Assembly: GCA_900771325.1 (NCBI GenBank)
Contig: CAAGNN010000083.1
Coordinates: 1-8,869 of the forward strand
DNA length: 8,869 bases
Reading direction: 5' to 3'
From: Kiritimatiellia bacterium
GTDB lineage: Bacteria > Verrucomicrobiota > Kiritimatiellia > RFP12 > DVOR01
Position 1 is the stretch's first letter. Each line of letters opens with the position of its first letter. The translations under genes were made by a program, and so were the position numbers. Under the pieces are notes generated by a model. That model saw only the letters and a list, made by a program, of their open reading frames with translations, was not told where the DNA came from and ran no database searches. Positions 1 through 5,764 of this stretch are shown here, in pieces.

Positions 1-207
1 CAACATCCCCGCCAGCGTCAACCCCGAATCCAACAGCGCCGAGGCCTGATGACGGCTCCGCGTCCACACCGCCGCCTTCCCCTCCATATAGGCATCCATT
101 GCAAACGAACAGGCCAGAAGGCTGAGCACAGCCACTGCCCAAATCACAGCCACCAGGGCAAAACCACCCCGGTGCCGCGTTACGCTCTGCAAGCCTAGTT
201 TGTCCAT
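1..207 (-). CDS. gspK: Type II secretion minor pseudopilin GspK-like protein, N-terminal fragment
   Basis: Read on the minus strand from an ATG at 207, this frame stays open for 69 codons to the window edge, so the C-terminus is missing. The start is basic and is followed by RGGF-ALVAVIWAVAVLSLLA (residues 14-32), a class III prepilin signal with a hydrophobic helix. Cleavage is expected between G15 and F16. The fifth mature residue is Ala rather than the Glu of major pilins, which is the known signature of GspK, the tip pseudopilin of the type II secretion system. The following stretch, with basic residues and ending ASALLDSGLTLAGML, matches the amphipathic region after the GspK helix. Its role would be initiation of the pseudopilus in the inner membrane and periplasm. 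An in-frame TTG immediately upstream (210-208) is an alternative start. Codons end mostly in G or T, unlike the oppF-tonB genes upstream. A type IV pilus minor pilin (PilX/PilK type) is the main alternative. Confidence 0.68.
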   Translation of the reverse strand, partial: MDKLGLQSVTRHRGGFALVAVIWAVAVLSLLACSFAMDAYMEGKAAVWTRSRHQASALLDSGLTLAGML

Positions 208-217
208 CAACCCTAGA

Positions 218-246
218 AGTATAGCACACTACCCCGCGCTTGTCTT
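218..246 (-). promoter_or_regulatory. Putative sigma-70-type promoter for the gspK-like gene
   Basis: Minus strand: a -10 element TATACT (223-218) preceded directly by TGC gives an extended -10. AAGACA (246-241) lies exactly 17 bp upstream and matches four of six bases of the -35 consensus. Transcription would be expected to begin near 211, only about 4 nt before the ATG at 207, so the message would be leaderless or nearly so. The core TGTGCTATA is shared with the promoter at 8538-8546. Promoter function is inferred from sequence only. Confidence 0.45.
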
Positions 247-267
247 TTGCGCACTTCGCGGCGCGCC

Positions 268-1014
268 TTAGGCGAGGGCCGCGGAGATGTCGGGGACGGC
301 GGCGAGGAGTTTTTGGGTGTAGGGGTGTTGGGGGTGGGCGAAGAGGTCGCGGGCGGGGCCGCGCTCGACGATCTGCCCGGCGTTCATCACGATGAGTTCT
401 TCGCAGACGGTGCGGACGACGGCGAGGTCGTGCGAGATGAGGAGGATGGTCAGGCGGCGCTTGGCGCGGAGGTCGGCGAGGAGGTTGAGGACGCGAGCCT
501 GGACGGAGACGTCGAGGGCGGAGACGGGCTCGTCGGCGATGAGGACGCGGGGGTTCATTGCCAGGGCGCGGGCGATGGAGATACGTTGGCACTGGCCACC
601 GGAGAGCTCACGGGGGTAGGCGAGGGCGACTTCGGCCGGGAGGCCGACTTCGTCGAGGAGGGTGCGCACGCGCGCCTCGCGGTCGGCCTTGGGGCAGAGG
701 CGGTGGACGGTGAGGACCTCGGCGAGGGTTTGGCCGATGGTGAGGCGGGGGTTGAGGGAGCCGACGGCGTCTTGGAAGATCATTTGCACCGCGCCTCGGG
801 GCATGGGGGCAAAGGCGATGGTGCCGGAGGTGATGGGCTGGAGGCCGCAGAGAGCCTTGGCGGTGGTGCTTTTGCCGCAGCCGCTCTCGCCGACGATGCC
901 GAAGAAGGCCTGCTCGCGGACCTCAAAGGAGATGCGGTCGACGGCGCGGAAGGGGGGCTTGCCGGGGCGGGGGTAGTCGATGACGAGGTCGCGGACGGAG
1001 AGGATGGGGGTCAT
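268..1014 (-). CDS. Oligopeptide/dipeptide ABC transporter ATP-binding protein (OppF/DppF type)
   Basis: A 248-residue cytoplasmic ATPase of the peptide/nickel importer family, which would hydrolyse ATP to drive peptide import through inner-membrane permeases. All nucleotide-binding motifs are visible: Walker A GESGCGKST (42-50), Q-loop Gln81 in IFQD, signature LSGGQ (137-141), Walker B VLIADE (157-162), D-loop SALD (165-168) and switch His195. The C-terminal HPYT (230-233) is the opening of the oligo_HPY tail typical of OppD/OppF. The protein ends soon after it, so it is shorter than usual OppF proteins (about 300-330 residues). The ATG overlaps the tonB stop as ATGA, with no obvious ribosome site of its own, suggesting translational coupling. 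No permease, second ATPase or binding protein is present in the window, so partner subunits must be elsewhere or the protein serves another complex. The family is certain; the substrate is not. Confidence 0.93.
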   Translation of the reverse strand: MTPILSVRDLVIDYPRPGKPPFRAVDRISFEVREQAFFGIVGESGCGKSTTAKALCGLQPITSGTIAFAPMPRGAVQMIFQDAVGSLNPRLTIGQTLAEVLTVHRLCPKADREARVRTLLDEVGLPAEVALAYPRELSGGQCQRISIARALAMNPRVLIADEPVSALDVSVQARVLNLLADLRAKRRLTILLISHDLAVVRTVCEELIVMNAGQIVERGPARDLFAHPQHPYTQKLLAAVPDISAALA

Positions 1015-1745
1015 TTGAGTTTGTAATCGATGGGTTGAAGGAGGTGGCCGGGGCCGCCGGCGAAGCGGGCCGAGCGGATCATCTTGAGGGCGGCGCGGTC
1101 GAGGCTGGTGTGGCCGCTGCTCTGGTGGATTTCGGCAGATTGCAGGGAGCCGTCGGCCGCGATGGAGAGCGAGAGGATGACGGTGCCTTCCCAGCCGTTG
1201 CGGCGGGCGTCGGGGGGGTAGGCCTTGACAAGGCGGGAGAGGTCGGTGACGAGCTTAGGGGAGTCGAGGCGGGCGGTGGCGCCGGCAGCCTGGCGGGGGG
1301 AGGCCGTTTGCTTGGGGGCTGGCTGGGCCGGGGGGAGGGTGATTTCGGGGAGGGGATTGTCGCGGAGGGGGCGATCGGGGAGGGCGGCGAGCTCGGGGAT
1401 GAGGAGGCCGGGGCTTTGGGGGTGGGGGGAAGCGAGGGGAGGGGGCGGCTCGGGGAGCGGGATGGCCCCGGCGGCATCGAAGAGGTAGGGGGCGGCTTCG
1501 GGTTGGGGCGCGGCGGTGGGGAGGGGAAGGCGCTGCTCGGCGGCCTCGGTGACAGGCGTCTCGCTCTCGACCTCGGCGAGGGTGAGTTCCAGGGAGTCGA
1601 CCAGGAGGGTGGGGCTGGGAAGGGCCGGGCGGGGCGCAAGGAGGCTCCGGGCCGCCCCGGCCAGGAGGGCGAGATGGAGCGCGAGCGCCAGCGCCAGCGC
1701 CAGACCGTTGGCCCCCAGGCTTCGCCCTGCCGCGCAGAAGGTCAT
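1011..1745 (-). CDS. tonB: TonB-family energy transducer
   Basis: 244 residues with the standard TonB plan. A short cytoplasmic N-terminus is followed by one hydrophobic helix (about 14-37), then a long proline-rich periplasm-spanning region (about 65-150, including a PEPPPP run). The C-terminal TonB domain (about 165-244) contains the YPPDARRNGWEGTVILSLSI box, an ADGSL turn and a final helix/strand pair. The protein would transmit proton-motive force from ExbB/ExbD to outer-membrane TonB-dependent transporters. The ATG overlaps the exbD stop (ATGA), and its own stop overlaps the ABC-ATPase start (ATGA), so it is coupled on both sides. The proline-rich segment makes the opposite DNA strand very G-rich (see the G4 finding). 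The N-terminal anchor is Ala/Leu-rich and low in complexity. TolA is the alternative, but the compact C-terminal domain and the absence of tolB or pal nearby favour TonB. Confidence 0.88.
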   Translation of the reverse strand: MTFCAAGRSLGANGLALALALALHLALLAGAARSLLAPRPALPSPTLLVDSLELTLAEVESETPVTEAAEQRLPLPTAAPQPEAAPYLFDAAGAIPLPEPPPPLASPHPQSPGLLIPELAALPDRPLRDNPLPEITLPPAQPAPKQTASPRQAAGATARLDSPKLVTDLSRLVKAYPPDARRNGWEGTVILSLSIAADGSLQSAEIHQSSGHTSLDRAALKMIRSARFAGGPGHLLQPIDYKLK

Positions 1746-2146
1746 CGGGCCGCCTTGTCCACCTGGTAGGTCACTTGGGTGACGCCTTGGGCGCGCAGCG
1801 CGGCCATCAGCTCCAGGGCCGGACCGGCGTGGGCCTTACGGTCGGCGCGGATGACGACGGGGGCGGCGGTGGCGCGGTGGCGCAGGACGGCGGCATCGAC
1901 GGCCGAGGCGAGGGCCATCGGGGTGCGGCCATCGAGGAGGATTTCGTCGGCCGGGGTGAGAACGAGCTGGATGGATTGGCCGCGCTGGGGGGAACCGTCG
2001 GCGCGCGGGAGCTCGATGCGCAGGCCGCGCTGGACGGTCATCGTCATAAAGGCGTAGATGAAGAAGACCAGCAGAAGGAAGATGACATCCATAATCGGCG
2101 TCATCTCGACGCGCGCTTTGGGCGGCTCGCTGGGCAGGAGCTTCAT
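1742..2146 (-). CDS. exbD: Biopolymer transport protein ExbD/TolR
   Basis: 134 residues with the usual ExbD length and topology. A short cytoplasmic N-terminus ending in EMTPIMDVIF leads into a single transmembrane helix (about 19-38), followed by a periplasmic domain (about 45-134). Asp20, at the start of the helix, is the conserved proton-pathway aspartate of the ExbD/TolR family. The periplasmic part shows the family pattern, including ITL/LVLTP-like strand, LDGRT turn and VVIRADRKAHAG (about 97-108). With ExbB it forms the proton-driven stator that energises TonB. The start is taken at 2146 because its ATG overlaps the exbB stop as ATGA; the frame is open much farther upstream only as a shadow of exbB. 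Its own stop overlaps the tonB ATG in the same way. TolR is the alternative name, but the following TonB gene supports ExbD. Confidence 0.93.
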   Translation of the reverse strand: MKLLPSEPPKARVEMTPIMDVIFLLLVFFIYAFMTMTVQRGLRIELPRADGSPQRGQSIQLVLTPADEILLDGRTPMALASAVDAAVLRHRATAAPVVIRADRKAHAGPALELMAALRAQGVTQVTYQVDKAAR

Positions 2147-2769
2147 GGGGCGCGCTCGGCGTGTTCGGCGGCGGTCATCGCTTCCTGCAGGCGCAGGGTG
2201 AGGGCGTTGTGGCAGGCGCGGCCGAGGTTGAGGGGCAGGAGCGCGGCGATGGAGACGACGAGGCCGGCGGCGGTGGTGATGAGCGCCTCGGCGATGCCCG
2301 CAGCAATGCCGGTGGGGTCGTCCACGCCGCTCTGGCCCATCAGGTTGAAGGAGGCGATGATGCCGGTGACGGTGCCCAGGATGCCGAGCATCGGGGCGAG
2401 GGTGACGATGGTATCGAGGGCGCCCAGGCCGCGGCCGAGGCGGCGGACTTCGCGCAGGGCCTCGGCTTGGAGGGCTTCTGAGAAGGGGAGGGCGGGGGTT
2501 TCGAGCGCCCGGCGCAGGAGTTTGGCGTTGGGGGAGGTGGCGCGCTTGAGGCGGGGGGCGAGTTCCTTGCGGGCCTGGGGGTCGGCCAAGTCGGCTAAGG
2601 CCTCGCGCCAGGCGCGCGCGCCGAGGCGGAGCTCCAGGAGGTAGAAGAGCCACTGGAGGGCCTTGCGCAGGGTGACGAAGAGGGCAACGAGCGAGCAGAG
2701 AGCAATCGGCCACATCACCGGGCCGCCGCGCTCCATCAGCGAGCGCAGGAGTTCAAGGGCGCCATCCAT
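2143..2769 (-). CDS. exbB: MotA/TolQ/ExbB proton channel family protein
   Basis: 208 residues, with three hydrophobic segments (about 18-38, 119-141 and 158-182) separated by a long charged cytoplasmic loop, as in ExbB and TolQ. Diagnostic motifs are LAPMLGILGTVTGIIASF (124-141) and GIAEALITTAAGLVVSIAA (158-176), which line the proton channel. It would form the pentameric inner-membrane core around ExbD and power the adjacent TonB. The start at 2769 is chosen because the ATG shares its A with the TGA of the peptidase gene, and because an AAAGGA ribosome site lies 8 nt upstream inside that gene. The longer open frame upstream to 2943 reads Pro/Arg-rich sequence unlike the family. Its stop overlaps the exbD ATG (ATGA). 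Confidence 0.94.
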   Translation of the reverse strand: MDGALELLRSLMERGGPVMWPIALCSLVALFVTLRKALQWLFYLLELRLGARAWREALADLADPQARKELAPRLKRATSPNAKLLRRALETPALPFSEALQAEALREVRRLGRGLGALDTIVTLAPMLGILGTVTGIIASFNLMGQSGVDDPTGIAAGIAEALITTAAGLVVSIAALLPLNLGRACHNALTLRLQEAMTAAEHAERAP

Positions 2770-4310
2770 CACGGGGTTCCTTTCGGCTTGGCGTTGAGGA
2801 GGCGCACTTCGAGGGTCTGCCCGGCGGCGAGCGAGAGGCGGGCGTTGGGGAAGCGCAGGAGGTTGTCGAGGGCGAGGTCGGCTTCGCCGGTCGCAAGGAG
2901 CGACTTGCCCGGGGAGGGGGAGGCCCCGCAACCGTAGGTCCACGAGCCGGGGAGGCGGAGCCAGAGGGCCCCATCGGTGGCGCCTTCGGCCACTTGGAGG
3001 CTCAGGGTGAGGACCTGGCTTTGGGCATCGTAGCGCGGGGGCAGGAGGGTGTAGGGGCCGGAGGCGATGCGCGCGTCGAGGGCCGGGTCGCCATAGAAGC
3101 AGACGGTGTCGCGGTCGTGGAGGTTACCTGAGAGGTTCTTGACGAGCTCGCGGACCTCGTCCTCGCGCTTGCCGGCCTGGAGCTGGGCCATGGCGTAGGC
3201 GTGGATGCCCGGGGTCATCGGCTGGTTGAACTGCTGAATCTCGCGCAGACGGAAGGCGCGCAGGTCGGCGATGGGCTGCTCTTCGAGCCAGTGGACGATG
3301 CCGGTGTTGGTGAAGTGGAAGGCTTCGCAGGCGGTGTAGAGGCCGGGCTTGCCCACGAAGGTGCCCTGGGTGCCCCAGCCTTGCGCGCCGAACCAGGTGG
3401 TCACCGTGTAGCCCATAAACTGGCGCACGCCCCCATCGCGCATCCAGGCAAGGGCCATGCAGTCGGTCTGGTCGATGTCGCCAATCAGGCAGTTGCCGGT
3501 GGCGAAGTAGACCTTCGGCTCGGGGTTGGAGGCGAAGTAGCCGGTCTTTTGCGTGTCGACGGCCACCAGGCGGCCCTCCTTGTGGACCATCGCCATATTG
3601 GGCCCGCAGTAGCCCATCTGCCAATCGTGCTGGGTGGCGTGGCCGGAGGTGGTGAGGAACTGCACCTTGTCGCGCTGGAGGCGTTCGAGGACGCCGCGGG
3701 TGTTGTCGGTGTTGCACGGGAGGCTCTCGACCTCGGCGGTCTGGCCGCGCTTCCAGTGCTTGAGCGTGCCGCGGTGATCCTCGGAGTAACGCCAGGCCTC
3801 GGCGAAGGGCGTGAGGTCGCAGCCGGCGCAGTCGAGGGCGCGCTCGATGGCGATGGGGCCGGCCTCGGCCAGCAGACGCGCGGCCTCGGGGTCGTAGCCG
3901 GTAATCACGCCCCAGAAGGTGTCGGGGTAGGGGTCGTTATCGAGGGCGCGGCAGAGGGTGTGCAGGGCGATGGTGAAGTGCACGCCGGCCTCCTCAGGCG
4001 TGACCACGAAGGCGGTGAAGGCGGGCAACTGGCGGCCCAGGGCCTCGCGCACTTCCGCCACGTCCTGCTCCCAAGTGTAGAGCTGCGCGTGCGGATACTT
4101 TTTGCGCAAGGCCTCAACCGTCGCTTCGCGCCAGGCCGGGCTCGCCATCACCGCGCGGGAGGCGACAATGGCGTAGCTACCGGCAACCGGCTCGCCCGCA
4201 GTGGCGGGGGCTTGGGAGAGGCGCGGCTGGATGCCGCTGGGCGGCACTCCCGCGCCGAGCGCTGCGGCAAAGCCCAGCGCGCACGCAACGAACGAGGCCT
4301 TGGCGCTCAT
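2769..4310 (-). CDS. Exported caspase-fold cysteine peptidase, peptidase C25 (gingipain)-like
   Basis: 513 residues. The N-terminus (1-21) is a short basic start plus an Ala/Gly-rich hydrophobic stretch, consistent with a Sec signal peptide; no convincing lipobox is present. The middle of the protein carries the two clan CD signatures: a hydrophobic strand ending in SGHAT (222-226) with candidate catalytic His224, and VYFATGNCLIGD (267-278) with candidate nucleophile Cys274. A later YGDPALDARI (406-415) resembles the GDP motif near the end of C25 catalytic domains. Residues about 428-508 are beta-strand rich and could be an Ig-like domain such as follows the gingipain catalytic domain. The His-Cys spacing (50) is longer than in classic gingipain R, so this is a divergent member. 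Eleven cysteines are present. The gene starts 7 bp after the Mrp stop, with GAGG close upstream, and its stop overlaps exbB. A secreted or periplasmic endopeptidase is inferred; substrate specificity cannot be read. Confidence 0.7.
   Translation of the reverse strand: MSAKASFVACALGFAAALGAGVPPSGIQPRLSQAPATAGEPVAGSYAIVASRAVMASPAWREATVEALRKKYPHAQLYTWEQDVAEVREALGRQLPAFTAFVVTPEEAGVHFTIALHTLCRALDNDPYPDTFWGVITGYDPEAARLLAEAGPIAIERALDCAGCDLTPFAEAWRYSEDHRGTLKHWKRGQTAEVESLPCNTDNTRGVLERLQRDKVQFLTTSGHATQHDWQMGYCGPNMAMVHKEGRLVAVDTQKTGYFASNPEPKVYFATGNCLIGDIDQTDCMALAWMRDGGVRQFMGYTVTTWFGAQGWGTQGTFVGKPGLYTACEAFHFTNTGIVHWLEEQPIADLRAFRLREIQQFNQPMTPGIHAYAMAQLQAGKREDEVRELVKNLSGNLHDRDTVCFYGDPALDARIASGPYTLLPPRYDAQSQVLTLSLQVAEGATDGALWLRLPGSWTYGCGASPSPGKSLLATGEADLALDNLLRFPNARLSLAAGQTLEVRLLNAKPKGTP
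2778..2783 (-). promoter_or_regulatory. Ribosome binding site of exbB, inside the peptidase gene
   Basis: AAAGGA on the minus strand, 8 nt before the ATG at 2769. It lies in the last codons of the peptidase gene, so exbB can re-initiate on ribosomes finishing the peptidase. Confidence 0.6.
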
Positions 4311-4317
4311 CGCGGCC

Positions 4318-5163
4318 TCAACCGATGGAGAGCACTTCGTCGACCACGGCCATAAAGGCCTTGGCGGCGGGGCTTTCGGGGTGGGAGACCACGAAGGGGC
4401 GGCCTTCGTCGCCGCTCGCGCCGATCTCGGTGGCGATGGGAAGCTTGCCGAGGAAGGGCAGACCGTATTCCTTGGCCAGGGCCTCGCCGCCGCCGGTCTT
4501 GAAGATGGGCGTGAAGGTGCCGCAGCAGGGGCAGGTGAAGCCGCTCATATTCTCGATGAGGCCGACGATGCGCATCCCGATCTGGTTGCAGAAGGTGATG
4601 GACTTGCTGACGTCGAGCGTGGCGACCTGCTGGGGCGTGGTGACGAGAATGGCGCCATCGGCGTTGGGGATGAGCTGGCAGATGCTCAGCGGCTCATCGC
4701 CAGTGCCGGGCGGGCAGTCGACAATGAGGTAGTCGAGCTCATCCCAACGCACTTCGCCGAGGAACTGCTTGATGACGCCGGCCTTGAGCGGGCCGCGCCA
4801 GACGATGGGCTCGTCGGGCTTCTCGAGGATGAGGGCGGTGGACATCACCTTGAGCCCCTCGGGCGTCTCGGCCGGGAGGAGCTTTTCGCCGTCGCTCATC
4901 GCTCGCTCGCCCTGCAGGCCGAGGATCTTGGGAATGCTCGGACCGTGGACATCGACATCCAGCAGCCCAACCTGCTTGCCGCGCAGCTTCAACCCCAGTG
5001 CGAGGTTGGCCGCCACGGTGCTCTTGCCCACGCCGCCCTTGCCCGAGAGCACCACCAGTACGTGCTTAATCTTGGCCAGGGTGGGTTTGACGGGGTCTTC
5101 CTTCGGGGCGGAGCAGCCGCCCTTGCTCGCGCAGTTTGCGCAGTTGCCATTGCAATCAGCCAT
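4318..5163 (-). CDS. Mrp/Nbp35-family Fe-S cluster carrier P-loop ATPase
   Basis: 281 residues. It is a MinD/Mrp-type deviant Walker ATPase that would bind and hand over [4Fe-4S] clusters to apoproteins in the cytoplasm. Visible motifs are GKGGVGKS (41-48), the Walker A' region DVDVHGPS (69-76), switch II VDCPPGTGDE (148-157) and the C-terminal CxxC (Cys211, Cys214) that holds the bridging cluster in dimers. The N-terminus has four cysteines (4, 8, 11, 17), of which the last three follow the CX2CX5C pattern of Nbp35. There is no N-terminal MIP18/DUF59 domain, unlike E. coli Mrp. The start at 5163 is favoured over upstream codons (to 5217) by a GGGAG ribosome site 6 nt away and by the Cys motif beginning at residue 4. 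It lies 13 bp after the EF-P gene and 7 bp before the peptidase gene. Confidence 0.93.
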   Translation of the reverse strand: MADCNGNCANCASKGGCSAPKEDPVKPTLAKIKHVLVVLSGKGGVGKSTVAANLALGLKLRGKQVGLLDVDVHGPSIPKILGLQGERAMSDGEKLLPAETPEGLKVMSTALILEKPDEPIVWRGPLKAGVIKQFLGEVRWDELDYLIVDCPPGTGDEPLSICQLIPNADGAILVTTPQQVATLDVSKSITFCNQIGMRIVGLIENMSGFTCPCCGTFTPIFKTGGGEALAKEYGLPFLGKLPIATEIGASGDEGRPFVVSHPESPAAKAFMAVVDEVLSIG

Positions 5164-5169
5164 AACGTT

Positions 5170-5174
5170 CTCCC
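5170..5174 (-). promoter_or_regulatory. Ribosome binding site of the Mrp/Nbp35-type gene
   Basis: GGGAG on the minus strand, 6 nt before the ATG at 5163. It selects this start over the upstream in-frame codons that overlap the end of efp. Confidence 0.6.
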
Positions 5175-5176
5175 AG

Positions 5177-5743
5177 TTACGCGCGGCCGACGAAGTCGCC
5201 GGTTGCGGTCTCGACAATAATCCGCTCGCCCATCGTGATGTATTCGGGCACCACGACGGTCAGGCCGGTTTCGCAGGTGGCCGGCTTCCCGCGGCCGGTA
5301 GCCGAGGCACCCTTCATCACCGGCTCGCACTCGGTGACGGTGAGGGTGACCTTCTGCGGGGGCTCGACGGTGAGGACCTTACCATCGCTAATCAGGGCCT
5401 TGAGGTCCTCCATCTCGGGCAGGAGGTAGGGGAGGAGGGCCTCGACGTCGGCCTTGTTGAGGTCGAACTGCTCGTAGGTCTCCTGGTCCATAAAGGTGTA
5501 GACGCCCTGGTTCTCGTAGAGGAACTGGGTGGGGCGGACCTCGAAGTCGGCCTCCTTGTAGAGGTCGTCGCCCTTCACGGTCTGGTCGAGCTTCTGCTTG
5601 GTGACCAGGTTCCGGAAGCGGAAGTGGTAGAGGGTGGCCGCGCCACGGGCGCTGGGGTTGGTCACTTGCAGACTATCGAGCTGGTGCGGCACGCCATTGA
5701 GTTCCACGAAGCCGCCGCGCTTGAGATCACAGGCTCTTAACAT
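5177..5743 (-). CDS. efp: Elongation factor P, arginine-loop (EfpL/YeiP-like) type
   Basis: 188 residues, full length for EF-P, with all three beta-barrel domains: a KOW-like N-terminal domain (1-63), a central OB domain (about 64-127) and a C-terminal OB domain (about 128-188) containing the family signature in KGASATGRGKPATCETG (144-160). EF-P binds between the ribosomal P and E sites and relieves stalling at consecutive prolines. The tip of domain I reads NPSARGAAT, placing Arg33 where E. coli EF-P has modified Lys34, as in EfpL/YeiP. Other stretches (ADFEVRPTQFLY, TFMDQETYEQF) look like ordinary EF-P, so I name it efp with the loop type noted. The start is supported by AAAGGA 9 nt upstream. 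The operon's own TonB product is proline-rich, a plausible client. Confidence 0.95.
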   Translation of the reverse strand: MLRACDLKRGGFVELNGVPHQLDSLQVTNPSARGAATLYHFRFRNLVTKQKLDQTVKGDDLYKEADFEVRPTQFLYENQGVYTFMDQETYEQFDLNKADVEALLPYLLPEMEDLKALISDGKVLTVEPPQKVTLTVTECEPVMKGASATGRGKPATCETGLTVVVPEYITMGERIIVETATGDFVGRA

Positions 5744-5752
5744 CAGGTTCTT

Positions 5753-5758
5753 TCCTTT
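5753..5758 (-). promoter_or_regulatory. Ribosome binding site of efp
   Basis: AAAGGA on the minus strand, 9 nt before the ATG at 5743, in the 21-bp gap after the ThyX-like gene. Confidence 0.6.
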
Positions 5759-5764
5759 CCAATA

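Noticed and set aside
249..266. Hairpin after the ABC ATPase stop as an intrinsic terminator
   Set aside because: A 6-bp GC-rich stem with a 6-nt loop exists, but in transcript orientation it is followed by AAAAGACAA rather than a U-run.
247..1026. Long plus-strand open frame opposite the ABC ATPase
   Set aside because: Gly/Glu/Asp/Ala-rich translation with no motif. It mirrors a minus-strand gene with complete ABC motifs, and is an artefact of high GC and C-ending codons.
3201..4355. 384-codon plus-strand open frame opposite the peptidase
   Set aside because: The low-complexity, Gly/Val/Ala/Glu-rich product resembles no family. The minus-strand frame has a signal peptide and peptidase motifs and is tightly packed in the operon.
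4201..5220. 339-codon plus-strand open frame opposite the Mrp gene
   Set aside because: Shadow of the Mrp/Nbp35 reading frame; no recognisable domain.
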